Source: Buddleja alternifolia (Eukaryota > Streptophyta > Magnoliopsida > Lamiales > Scrophulariaceae). From it: a DNA stretch of 64,000 nucleotides. The notes beneath the pieces were generated by a model that did not search any database, was not told where the DNA came from, and saw only the letters and a program-made list of their open reading frames with translations. Position numbers and translations under genes: made by a program. The stretch lies in assembly GCA_019426215.1 (NCBI GenBank), contig CM033392.1, forward strand, positions 36,628,980-36,692,979. Reading direction: 5' to 3'. This document shows positions 22,692 through 36,600 of this stretch, in pieces (position 1 is the stretch's first letter; each line of letters begins with the position of its first letter).

Positions 22692-22743
22692 TTAAATTGT
22701 ATCTAACCAAGAATCAAAATCATCCAGAAGGTTAGACTTGGAG
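22692..22743 (-). CDS. Host gene exon 4, severed C-terminal tail
   Basis: Completes the Ser codon begun at 29788 and continues in frame for 16 residues ([17 protein letters not shown] ending) to TAA at 22692-22694. It is separated from the rest of exon 4 by the 7-kb copia element and its duplicated GATAT (22744-22748). Confidence 0.8.
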
Positions 22744-24569
22744 GATATTGTTGCAAATCTGTGCACTTTGTAAGAAAATCTCTGAAAAATAGTAATACGA
22801 CGAACAATATGACAATCGAGGCGAGAGATGAACTCTCTATCCTTAAAGCTATATTGCCCCGCCTACGGTGGTACGGGATCGTGCAATTAACTTCCCAAGA
22901 TACAACGATTATATATTTGTAATTGAACCACTTCAAGAACAAAAACCCACGAACTATATTTGCCCAAGAACTCTCAGAATTTTTATGTATGTAGAATGCT
23001 TTGAGACAATGCAGAATTATTTTCTGTTTTTGGTGTGGTTTGAACACAACCTGGGAGAGCCTTTTTATAGGCAACAAAACCAGATTGAAAACCAAAATAG
23101 AAAGCCAAAAAGAATCAGCTGATGAATGTCAAAAGTTTTGGCTCCAAAAGAAACAAAACACTTTAACTTTCGGCTGGAGACAGGTAAGGAAACGTCTGAA
23201 ATCTTCTGCATGAGAAAGGAACAGGAGACATGCCTTGCTGGTTTCTAGAAGAAGAAACTAGAAGAAATTGGAAATGGGCCTAAATTTATTAGTTAATTTT
23301 GGCCCAAAAGGGAACTGGGCCCAATTAATCAAATTAATTAAACTTTGGCTCAAAAAGATAAGAAGAGGTCCAAAGTCCAACAACCACACATCTCAGCCAA
23401 AGCCCAAAGCCCAAAGCCCAAGGCCCAACGACCCGCGACCCGCGACCCGATCCCGGCCCCGGCCCGAGCCCGAGTCCGGACCGCCCGAGTGAGGAGCTAA
23501 GAAATTGGGCCAAGACACAATTACATAGCTCTTCCCCCCTTCACACAAAGGACCAAAGTGGATGACCCAAAGGGCCAACCCTTTACCTTTAGGCAAATGT
23601 ATATAAACTCATACAACTTATGGTTTATATCCAATGTGGGATATACACATTCAAACACCCAACATTAGCAATTAATTTCTCATTCGTTTCAACTCCGAAT
23701 TGAGAAATTCGAAATGCTAAACTAATCTACTCTCGAAGTAGAATAAAAATATCCAATACAACTTAGTATCCCCGATACTTATGGTGTTCGAATTTCATAG
23801 GCAAAAGTGGTGTTCACCCACTTTTTCATATACCCACAAATGCCAACAATCCCCCACACGAATGAAATTAATGCAATGCATGAAATTGAGAGTTCAAACG
23901 ACTTTTTATCACATCAGAAGAGGTAGCTTTTGGCTTTGAACCTTTCTTAGTGAGATATCATCGGATTTACTAGGCTACCCAATGAACATGATACCTTGAA
24001 TTGTTCAGCCGTTCGTGTAAAACCAGACAATGATATTCACATGATAAATTTTCTAAGCAAATTTTTAGTTCTCACTGTTGGACCCATTTTGGCCATGGCG
24101 CCCTCTCTTGGTTTCATAAATGTTTACATTTTACCCAATGTTGAGGCGGCCTACACCTCACACTTACATAGGTGATCTCCTATTTAAGAGTATCCTACCA
24201 TACTCCACTTCATTTTCATGACAGTATAGGAATCATTAAAAGTTCAGACTTACCCTTTGCTACACTTGTAGGATGCACTTCTTTATCCTAGGCAATGGGT
24301 TTAGAGTTTATTAAACTCTTAAGTGCTCTGCAGAATTTTCACAACTTAGTTGTCCCATTGAACCATGATCTTGGGATCTCCAGTCAATATGGTTGGGTTA
24401 CCGCTGTGTCAATTTTTAATTTGTAGACTTTAACCCCATTCCTCTTGATAGGTAGCATATTTGATCTCTAGGCAATCCTTTCGTCAAAGGATCTGCAATA
24501 TTCTCTTTTGATTTCACATAATCAATGGAAATAATCCCGTTAGAGATCAACTGCTTAATGGTATTATGC

Positions 24570-24605
<36 letters not shown>

Positions 24606-27600
24606 CTACTCTGAGCCCTCCCAATTGCCGACATACAGTCGCAATGAATCAAAATCGGAGGCACAGGTTTTTCCCAACAGGGAACATCTTCTAAGAAATT
24701 TCTTAGCCACTCAGCTTCTTCACCAGCCTTATCTAAAGCTATGAATTCTGATTCCATTGTGGAACGGGCTATGCAAGTTTGCTTAGAAGATTTCCACGAC
24801 AGCGCTCCTCCACCAACGGTAAATACATACCCACTTGTGGACTTGGAGTCGTTCGTGTCTGATATCCAATTAGCATCACTGTATCCCTCAATTACAGCTG
24901 GATATTTGGAGTAGTGTAATCCATATTCTTTAGTATACTTTAAATACTTAAGAACTCTAGTTAAAGCATTCCAATGCTCTACACTTGAATTACTCGTGAA
25001 CCTACTCAACTTGCTCATAGAATAAGCTAGATCAGGGCGAGTACAGTTCATGATATACATCACACTCCCAATTATCCTAGCATATTCTAACTGCGATCCG
25101 GGTTCGCCATGGTTCTTGCGTAGATGAACGCTCAAGTCCACTGGCGTCTTGACTGGTGCACTATCGCTAGGAAGGAATTTTTCCAAAACCGTCTCAACGT
25201 AATGAGATTGCGATAAGACTAGTCCTTCAGAAGTCCTCAGGATTTTAATCCCTAAGATGACGTCTGCAAGTCCCATATCCTTCATGTCAAAGTTCTTCTT
25301 TAACATGCCTTTAGTATTCATGATGATTTCATGATTACTACCCATTATCAACATGTCATCTACATATAGACACACGATGACATATGCGTTATGTGTTTGT
25401 CTAACATACACGCATTTATCACATTCGTTGATCTTGAAACCATTTAACAACATCGTGCTATCAAACTTTTCATGCCACTGTTTTGGCGCTTGTTTATGTC
25501 CGTAAAGTGACTTTACAAGTTTACACACTTTCTTCTCCTTTTCAGGAGCAACATACCCCTCGGGTTGTTCCATGTATATTTCTTCATCTAATTCTCCGTT
25601 CAGAAACGCAGTCTTAACATCCATTTGATGTATCTCAAGGTTTTGCAATGCGGCAATAGCGATGAATAATCTTATGGATGTTATTCTGGTTACCGGAGAA
25701 TAAGTATCGAAGAAATCAAGGCCTTCCGTTTGTCGGTATCCTTTGACTACCAAACGGGCCTTATACTTATCAATAGTTCCATCAGTCTTATACTTTCTTT
25801 TCAGAATCCATTTACAGCCTAAAGGCTTACTTCCCTTTGGAAGATCAACCAACTCCCAGGTATGGTTGTGTAAAATAGACTCGATTTCACTATTGATAGC
25901 CTCTTTCCAGAGTTGAGCATCTGGACCGGACATAGCTTCCTTAATCGTATTTGGCTCCCCTTCTAATGTATATGAAACAAAATCGGGACCAAATGATTTA
26001 GGCACTCTTGCCCTTTTGCTACGACGTGGTTCTTCATCCCCAGGATTAGACCTACTCGTAGACTCATCAAATGTTCTTTTAAGAGGAACTTGCTCATTTC
26101 TTTCCTTACTTGGAAAGACATCTTCAAAAAACGAAGCATTTCTAGATTCCATGATAGTACCTTCATGAATCTCAGATATTTCTGATTTATGAACCAGAAA
26201 TCGATAGGCGCTACTATTAAGTGCATAACCTATGAATATGCAATCAATAGTCTTAGGCCCTATCTTAACTTGTTTGGGTTTGGGTATTTCTATCTTAACC
26301 AAACACCCCCACACTTTGAGGTACTTGTAAGAAGGCTTTTGACCTTTCCAAAGTTCGTACGGAGTCTCACTCCTACTTTTATGGGGAATCTTGTTAAGGA
26401 TATAGTTGGCGGAGAGGATCGCCTCCCCCCACAAATTCTGCGGTAATCCAGAATTTAACAACATCGCATTCATCATTTCTTTGAGAGTGTGATTCTTGCG
26501 TTCAGCAATGCCATTTGATTGAGGTGAGTATGGTGCCGTTGTTTGATGAATAATTCCAGAGTCGGTACAGAATTCATCAAACGGTGCTCCGTATTCTCCA
26601 CCTCTATCACTTCGGATAGATTTTATTCTTTTCTCAAGTTGATTTTCAACTTCAGTTTTGTAATGTGTAAACGCTCCAAGCGCTTCGTCTTTACTTCTTA
26701 GTAAATACACATAACAATACTTTGTGCAGTCATCTATGAATGTAATGAAATACTTTTTCCCACCTCTAGTTTGCACAAACTTCAAATCACAGATATCACT
26801 GTGAATAAGTTCTAGAGGTGCGGTGTTTCTTTCCACTGAAGGAAATGGTTGTTTGACTAGCTTTGCCTCAACACAAATTTCACATTTATGTTCATTTTCA
26901 ACTTTAAAAGTTGGTAATAAATTCAAGTTGACCAATCTTCGAATAGTATTATAATTGACATGTCCTAGTCTAACATGCCACAAATTAGAATACTCAAGCA
27001 AATAAACAGAATTCTCAATCCTTTTATTTCCACTGTTTTCAATTACAAGAGAGCGAATTACATTCATTACATTCATTTTGAAAAGGCCCTGCTCAAGGTA
27101 ACCTTTTCCTACATAAATTCCTCTCTTAGTCAAAGAAAACATATCAGCTTCGAAGATAATCTTGAACCCATTCTTGACCAAAGCTGAACCGGATACCAAA
27201 TTCTTTCGAATCTCCGGAACATGAAGAACTTCAGTCAATGTCAGTTCTTTGCCTGAAGTCATCTTCAGCACAACTTTCCCCATTCCAACCACTGGTGAAG
27301 TGGCTGAATTTCCCATAAACAATCTTCGTCCTTCAGTTGGGGAATAGGATGAGAAAGCATCTCTGTCGGAACAGATGTGGCGAGTAGTCCCAGTGTCTAT
27401 GAACCACTCCCTCGAGTTGTCCACCATATTGGCTTCGAACACGACGGCAGTCAGATCAAGATTAGTTAGATCGATTGGCACCTGTTTATTTGACAGGTCG
27501 TCAATTAACTCGTTGATGCCCTGGACATCATCAACAACTAAGTGCACATGATTTTGCACCTGGTTCGGAACCCTGTTCTGAACCTGATTCTTGCCTTTAT

Positions 27601-30600
27601 ACTTGCCAGAACCTTTCTTTCGTGACTGATAATTATTTTTCTTGGGCTGTCTACAGTCTTTAGCCCAATGACCAGTACGGCTGCAATTAAAGCAACCACC
27701 GTCAAAGCCGTCACCATGTTTCGGCTTTCCTTTCCCAACTTGATTTTTCTGGGACTGAAAATCCCCTTGGAACTTTCTTTTCCGGTTAGAACTTTCCGGA
27801 ACTTCAACGACGTTAGCCATTGGTGGAACAGGAGCCCTTCTGATAGAAGCCCGGTTGTCTTCCTCAATTCTGAGCCTGACAACCAACTCTTCTAAGCTCA
27901 TCTCCTTTCGTTTATGCCTTAGGTAGTTCTTGAATTCATTCCATGAGAGCGGTAATTTTTCAATCACAGACCCCACTTGAAGATTCTCACTCAAAGCCAT
28001 TCCCTCGGCATGAACTTCATGTATTATAATCTGAAGCTCTTGGACCTGGCTTACGACGGACTTAGAGCCCATCATTTTGAAGTCTAAGAACTTTGCGACC
28101 ATGAACTTTTTCAGTCCAGCGTCCTCAGTTCTATACTTCTTATGTAATGCCTCCCAGAGGTCTTTTGACGATTTCATGGAGTGATAAACACTATAAAGTG
28201 AATCATCCAAACCATTGAGCACGTAATTCCTGCAAAGGAAATCACAGTGTTGCCAGGCATCATATGCCGTTCTCATTTGAACATCGTCAGAATCTTCAGG
28301 GACAGACGGGGCGTCTTCCCGTAAGAACCTTGCCAGGTTCAAAGTAGTTAGATAAAAAAGCATCTTTTGTTGCCAACGTTTGAAGTCAACCCCGCTGAAC
28401 TTCGTTGGCCTTTCAGCCTGCGCCGGGATACTTGTATTCACCGGCGGTACAATCGGAGTTAGCCTTTCAGTCCGAGCCTGAATTACCGGAATAACTGGAG
28501 TTACAACCGGTGTATTCGGACCAGAGCCTGAACCGGACCTAACCCCTAAACCCGAGGCAAAACCAGAAGAAAGACCAAGACTGAGACCAGCTCCAGGTCC
28601 AAGTCCAAAGTCGAGAGCAGCAACAGCATTTTCATTAGAATCGAAATGAGCCATTTCCAGAATGTTCGAACAAGCACAAAAATTAACAACAAAATATATA
28701 TAGCTTTAAGCTTGTTGCAAATCTGTGCACTTTGTAAGAAAATCTCTGAAAAATAGTAATACGACGAACAATATGACAATCGAGGCGAGAGATGAACTCT
28801 CTATCCTTAAAGCTATATTGCCCTGCCTACGGTGGTACGGGATCGTGCAATTAACTTCCCAAGATACAACGATTATATATTTGTAATTGAACCACTTCAA
28901 GAACAAAACCCACGAACTATATTTGCCCAAGAACTCTCAGAATTTTTATGTATGTAGAATGCTTTGAGACAATGCAGAATTATTTTCTGTTTTTGGTGTG
29001 GTTTGAACACAACCTGGGAGAGCCTTTTTATAGGCAACAAAACCAGATTGAAAACCAAAATAGAAAGCCAAAAAGAATCAGCTGATGAATGTCAAAAGTT
29101 TCGGCTCCAAAAGAAACAAAACACTTTAACTTTCGGCTGGAGACAGGTAAGGAAACGTCTGAAATCTTCTGCATGAGAAAGGAACAGGAGACATGCCTTG
29201 CTGGTTTCTAGAAGAAGAAACTAGAAAAAACTGGAAATGGGCCTAAATTTATTAGTTAATTTTGGCCCAAAAGAGAACTGGGCCCAATTAATCAAATTAA
29301 TTAAACTTTGGCTCAAAAAGATAAGAAGAGGTCCAAAGCCCAACAACCACACATCTCAGCCAAAGCCCAAAGCCCAAAGCCCAAGGCCCAACGACCAGCG
29401 ACCCGATCCCGAGTCCGGACCACCCGAGTGAGGAGCTAAGAAATTGGGCCAAGACACAATTACATAGCTCTTCCCCCCTTCACACAAAGGACCAAAGTGG
29501 ATGACCCAAAGGGCCAACCCTTTACCTTTAGGCAAATGTATATAAACTCATACAACTTATGGTTTATATCCAATGTGGGATATACACATTCAAACACCCA
29601 ACATTAGCAATTAATTTCTCATTCGTTTCAACTCCGAATTGAGAAATTCGAAATGCTAAACTAATCTACTCTCGGAGTAGAATAAAAATATCCAATACAA
29701 CTTAGTATCCCCGATACTTATGGTGTTCGAATTTCATACGCAAAAGTGGTGTTCACACACTTTTTCATATACCCACAAATGCCAACAGATATATCATCAG
29801 TGGATGTATTTACACTACCATGTGAAAGCCCTCTACGGTCCATTTTGGTCAAATCAGATGTTTGCTCAAGTATGTTATCTATAGATGGAATTTTTACGGG
29901 TGATGAGTCGACAATGTTAGTTTCAGCAAACGAGTTGAGAAGTATGTCAAGTTCTGCTTCTACACTTGTCAAGTTCGATGAGGGAATTCTGTCGGTTTGT
30001 TGTGACTGCAATATAATCTCATCCTTAATTTTCTCAATAGGATTCACACCTTGTGTAGACGAGATGGGTTTATGGTATTGCTCGAGAATCTTACTTTTTT
30101 CCTGATTATAACCGAGGGATGATGGTCCAGAATCTATTTCAACTGCAGATGTACAAGCTTTAGGTTCGCCTTTGTCTTCAGCATATGACTGTAACTCATC
30201 ATCCAACTGCAACATATTAAAATGGATTTAGAATAGACAAATAGAAAAATCTAAAATGACATATAAAATAGATACATTGCTCAACAGAAAACTTCCTTTT
30301 CTTTTTTTCCTTTTTTCCGTTCTCTGAGTGGAGCTCAAACGATTTGCATTCCACTCATTTAACTGGAATGGAGATTTAATTATTACGTGACTTTAATGAA
30401 AAGAGGGACAACTTATGGCAGAGAAGATGCAGAGGAAGTTCAATCCAACAGTTATAGAAATGACGAATAATAGGTAAACAATTGAATATAGAACCAAAAT
30501 TCAGTATCAAAGAGTAGTTCATTGAGGACACATCGACGCAGTTTAGTAAGTCTTTTCGTACTTTGGGAACTTGACAAAGAAATTATGCATTCAGATAAAA

Positions 30601-33600
30601 ACTACATGTCTCGAGAAAGTGAAGATCTTAAGAAATTGAAGTGCCTTCAAGGTTGACCTATCATAAACAAATTGCAAAATTACTGTTGAACACCAATGGA
30701 TCACCAAATTATATTAATTTATAGAAATATGTCCTCATCAGAGCAATGGAAATTCCAAACCTGTCACATGCTTCAAATGTTTTGACACTAATAAGACCAC
30801 AAGAAATGAGTTCAGAAAGATAATGGTCGAGGACATGGCATGACGCATTAAATGTGTGCCTCCATTAAATTTTGGTGTCGGTGTCCTTTTCTAAACCTGA
30901 TGCAATACACAAAACGGACCCAAAAAAATACAAAAACATCTAAACTAAGTAACATGCATCTCACTGAGGGGTATGAGGCATTGTGTTTTAAATATCAGCA
31001 AACTAAATATAGAACAGGTAAAGACAATAGTACAAAGTAAAATGTAAGAGATCGTAATTACCAGCTCCGGAGGTAATAGATCTGGCTCAATAAACAATCT
31101 TTTTGATAGCTTCACTTTTGAAAGTTGTTCCGAAATAGCATTCAGATCAAGTGAAAGAAAAGGAGCCTGCATAATAGACCATAAATTGGAAAGGGGAAAA
31201 ACAGGTAACAAAAAATAAAAGTACGGGAAAGATAAGGGAGAAAGCGAACACATATCACTCTTTTTGGTCTTTGTTAAAGTGTTCAGCCACTACACTGTAT
31301 AGTCATCAAAATTCAAACACAATAGGAAAGAGAAGGCATTTCAATAAAGAACTTTTTGTTTTGGCCTTTTAAGTTGGGGAATATTTTATGGATGAGATGG
31401 TAGGGTTTCTACAGGAGAAGATGCAGACTAAACTCATGATGAACCAATACTTTTCAAATTTCACCACATTGGAACCAAGAATTAAGCATTTTTTTGCCTC
31501 TGGCCAAGCATGTACTTGAACTAAGCAGGAATTGCTAGAATTCAAAAGTGGGCGTACACATGAACTCATGCATTGACCGAAGAGACAATTGCATGTCAGA
31601 ATACATCTTCTAATCAATGGATGACTAAGCTCAATAGCTTCCTTCAGTTAAATTAAATCCTCTTGAGTCCTTTCTACAGTTACCAGCACATTATATTATA
31701 CTGGCATGGATGAAGGAAAAACAGGACTTTGATAAACACCCTCGATTAGTGGTGCTTGTGAGTTGAATGTAACAAACAAACTTTGAATGTTTAGATAAGC
31801 CAATATCCAAAATTTCCCAGGTTTTCCCATACTACTAAAATTTAGGCTCATTCCACATGGACAAAGAAATAAAAACTTTTGAATATGAAAAATTATAAAC
31901 AAACAACATCCAAAAGCTTGACCTTGAGGTTAGACGGAAGTTTAAAGGTTTAAATGAAATATGATTACAATAAGGTTGAAAATTGTTTAAATTTTGCAGT
32001 GGTACTCTTTTAATAAATATTCTTAGGGCAAGTTTCATTGTCTTGTCATCAAGGTCAAAGAATTTGTCTATCAAGATATGGACTAAATTTTAATTGAAAA
32101 ATAAACCTATTCAAATGTATAACTTCTAGAAGTACTTTTTGAATTAGTATGCTCAACTGTGATTAGTTTCCTAACATATTTAACAAAATGTTTACCTTTA
32201 AACACTATCCGCTTGCTTCATTATCCATGTTTAGACATAATAATTATTGGTTATAATAAATTAAAGAAACAATGGTAAGAAAAATATATTCGAAAAATAA
32301 TAGTTGCAGTACTAAAATACATTCTAAAGTTATATATTATTTGATAATATTTGAGTTGTTATTGTTTTCCCTAGTGAAAGTTTTTCTAACAAATCTGTGA
32401 CAATCAATCACCGACGAACTTCAGATTTTTCTTCTTCAAAACAAAATAACAAATGAATACATAAAAGATGAAGTTTCGAAATATGTGGACTAAAAAATAA
32501 TGGGAATGAAATCACACATGACCTAAGTTATGGGACATAAAAGACAATTTTCTCAAACTCCACCTATCTACAAGCGAGGCAAATATTTATTAGCTGGAAA
32601 TTACTTGATAATATTAGTTGTTGATTTTCTTTTCAAGTGAAAACAAGTTTATCTAATAAATTTGTGTTTAAAAGCATGAGAAACATTAGATGAATTTATA
32701 AAAGAAAGAAATTCAAAGCTTTAGAAGGTCTATCAAATCAATGCTTGTTTAATTAATTAGTGTATAAGCATCTATATTTTCTTCTCTTGAAACAAATAAA
32801 TTCATTTCTCTTTCGAAATGGACAAAGTTCATAATAATGAAGAATATAAAACAATACAATGGCGATCAATGAGCATTTAACCCACGTATAACGTGTAAAA
32901 TCAGTAGAAAAGATATCTGTAGCATACTTCTCCTTGATATAGAACTTTCAACGTTCTCAAATTCCCATAACGTAGAGTTCAGTCCTTTATGTAGTTTGGT
33001 CAAATATTCTAAAACAAAAACTGCTATCCACCAATATATTCTTTTTTCATCATGCATGGCATTGTGTTGTACTGCTGAAAAGCTGAGAACCTTGGAAAAT
33101 TCTATGGTGTATAGAATTATTGAATATATTTAAGAAGTATATTTATTTCACTCGGTACAATTTGATAATTAATAAAAACAGGTCGCTACCTTTCTCATGT
33201 TATCAATGAAAGAAATTTTAATGGCTTAAAACTTGAAATTAACAAGAACAATTTTCTTGTCCTTTAGTTATAAAATCATTTCATGAAGAATAAGAAGCTA
33301 CCCACGAGAAAAGGGAAGTAGTGGCATTCTAGTTGAAGAAAATCCTCTCACACTTACTTAATTACCCCATAAAAGTATATATTTCTATTACTTTTGAGTA
33401 GAGGAACATTTTGGAAAGAGAAGAATGTACAGGATAACATACATCTACTACCGCCTCCACCACACTCCCACCTCAGCACAGCTGCAGTTGTGCTCCCTAA
33501 ACCTTATATCCAACCAGCTTGCTACTGCCACTGATGCACTCCATCAATGACCTCACCACCGCCACTACTGCTGAAGGGAGTAGAGAAGACCAGAAGACCG

Positions 33601-36600
33601 TCTTCTTTTTCCTTTTTTTTTTTAATTTCTTTTTTAAATTTACAACTCGAGGTGTTTTGGTCATTTGCACTTTTTCGCTTGGGCTCCAGGGTTTTCTCAA
33701 AAGTCAGGGGGTATAGGTGAATGGGTGGACCCATAATTATGCCAATAGTCAAGGGTGGTGGATGTAATTTATCCTTATATGTATACAGGGATAATAACTT
33801 TTAAGGTCCCTCGTGTTTTTAATTGTATTACAATAGTCCCTCATGCCTTGAGATTGAGCTAGATAAATTTGTGACCCGGGTTTGAGGTTAATAAGGCTCC
33901 TGACATGATTAAAAATTTTAAATATTTATTCGAAATCATCATGCATTTTTATGTTTTTGACATTTATACACAAGTAACATGAAAAAAACTAAAAAATTGA
34001 GCAAATGTTGTTGGTGCCATCTAGATTAATGGCCCCATCGATTAGATGATTTACGTATTCCAAAGCAAACTATAGTATTAAATGTTAGTAACAAAGAACA
34101 ATAATTTTGGTACCTTGAGAAATTTGCTTTAAGAAAGCAAATGCGAATTAACTCATACTTTAGTGAAGGTTTTCAACTTCTGGAAAGAATTCACATCAAA
34201 CAAACTTGATACTTTTATCAAGGTCACCCAGAGCCCAAAATAAGCCCGAAGTTCCTAAAAATATGTGAGGTGAGTCTGAATCGAGCCAAAATTTAGAGTG
34301 CGTTTGGTCCAGCGGTTGAAAAGATAGAATCTGCATTTGGAATCCAAACGCTATTTCGATGACTATGTGGCCCCCTTTCCTGTAATCTATTTTGGATATT
34401 TTTGTGTTACAAAACCACATTTTGAAAAAGCTGAAAATCCTAGGCTCCGTATGGTTGTGTTTTCGAAAATGAATTCTGAGTTTTTTTTTGGGAATGTGTA
34501 TTACAGAAATTCATGTGAAAATGTTTGACTTAATTTGTTTGTTTGGATGTATTTTTAGAATTTGAATGAAAGTAGTGTAAATATGATATAAAGTTGATTT
34601 TTATTAGTATTTGATATATGAAATGATTGAGTTGGTTATGAATGTGAGGATGATGGGGGAAAAAATATTAAAATAATATTTTGTTTTAATAATGTTATGA
34701 GTTGGTAATAAAGAAATATGTATATATGTGTGTATATATATATATACATATACACACACATAATATTATATATTTAACTATTACCGCTAATCATCTCCCA
34801 TGTCCACAAAAGTGTCACTTTAGTCCCTCTTGTAAAAAAATTATCACTTTCATCTCTCATGTCCATAATTTGTACCAAAGAGGGGTCGATAGTTAGCTGC
34901 ACAGCAACCAGATGGTCCTTTTTTCGACATTCCGACCAAATTTTCCGGCTTCCCACACGAAAATAGGGCTATTCACGCATATATCATGCGCGTCTTCACG
35001 AGAAAATTTATAACTCATTGTAGAAAGTTCGGATTCATGAACCGTTTTCTTCCCATGAAATTAGACACATAGGGCTATCCACGCATATATCGCACATAAT
35101 CAGGAGATGTCTAGAATAATACAGTTTTGCATTAAAAAATAAGCTAAAAATCTGTCAGCTGTGCAGACAGCTGTGCGCGTCTTCACGAGAAAATTCATAA
35201 CTCATTGTAGAAAGCTCCTATTTATGAACCATTTTCTTCTCATAGAACTAGACACATAGGGCTATCCATGCATATATCGAACATAATCAGGAGACATCTA
35301 TAACAAAGCAGTTTTGTATTAAAAAATTAGCTAAAAATTTGTCTGCTGTGCAGACAGCTGTGCGCGTCTTCACGAGAAAATTCATAACTCATTGTAGAAA
35401 GCTCGAATTCATGAACCGTTTTCTTCACATGAAAGTAGACACATAGGTCTATCCACGCCTATATCGCACATAATCAGGAGACGTCTAGAACAAAGCAGTT
35501 TTGTATTAAAAAATTAGCTAAGCATCATTTCCGACAGATTTTTCACTAATTTTTTAATACAAAACTGTTTTGTTCTAGATGTCTCCTTATTATGTGCGAT
35601 ATATCCGTGGATAGCCCTATGTGTCTAGTTTCATGGGAAGAAAACGGTTCATGAATCTGAACTTTCTACAATGAGTTATGAATTTTCTCGTGAAGACGCG
35701 CATGATATATGCGTGGATAGCCCTATTTTCGCGTGGGAAGCCGGAAAATCTGGTCGGAATTTCAAAAAAAGGACCATCTGGGTACAAATTACGGACATGA
35801 GGGATGAAGTGATAATTTTTTTACAAGAGGGGCTAAAGTGACTTTTGCGTGACATGAGGGATGATTAGCGTTAATAGCTCTAATATATATTATACAAATA
35901 GAATGAAAAGATAAAAAAAAAAAAAAGGCAGTCAGACAGTGGGGGGCGTTCATGGGTTGGGGTGGGGGGGGGGTGGGTATGGGTTTGGGTGGTAGAGGGC
36001 CCTTCATTTTTAGATTTTTTTTTTGTCACCTGTTCATTTCTTTTTAGCTTTAGATTTTTATCCTTTTTCCATTTCGTGTTTTCTTTTCAATTTTATATTT
36101 TAAAAGTTCAAGGAAATTGAATTTTGCTCGTCTATATTTATAATAGTTAGTGTAATTATACGGTTCGCATTGGATAAATATAAAAATAGAATGTGATCCA
36201 TATATGCAATATTTTATCAAATGTGTAAATATGATTGGAGCATAGGTAGTTCTATATTTCTTTTTCCATTTACATATAATATTTTATTTTCAATTTGATT
36301 GAGGCAAATTTATTTCCATCTTCTTATAATGAGATACTATGATGTTACAAAAAATCTTTGCTCGAGCTCGAGCCGAGAAATTTGGTGAGACTTGGCTCGA
36401 ACTTGGTTCGTGGGCAACCCTATTAAATACCACGTTAGTACCAAAATGAAATAATCGAGATTCAATCAATATTTATTTGAATATTGAGAAACTAAAAAAT
36501 TATAATTTAAAATCCAATAAACAGCAAACGAAATTATTAAAATGAAATTATAAATCACACAATACTTTTGGTAAAAGCATGGCCAATTAAGTCTCAATTC

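Larger units (their letters stand above)
22749..29787 (-). mobile_element. Complete, young Ty1/copia retrotransposon
   Basis: 7039 bp between perfect 5-bp duplications GATAT (22744-22748 and 29788-29792). LTRs at 22749-23848 and 28713-29787 differ, by eye, at roughly a dozen bases plus a 24-25-bp length difference in a GC-rich CCCGCGA-like tract (near 23430 versus 29395), so the insertion is recent. Inside is one intact 1412-codon gag-pol frame. A polypurine tract lies at 23849-23860. There is no recognisable tRNA primer site after the 5' LTR. Confidence 0.92.

Noticed and set aside
23268..23596. Pro/Arg/Gly-rich frames in the copia LTR
   Set aside because: They come from the AAGCCC and CCCGCGA tandem tracts in the LTR.
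33497..33752. Lys-rich or Phe-rich frames
   Set aside because: Products of a T-rich homopolymer stretch in intron 2.
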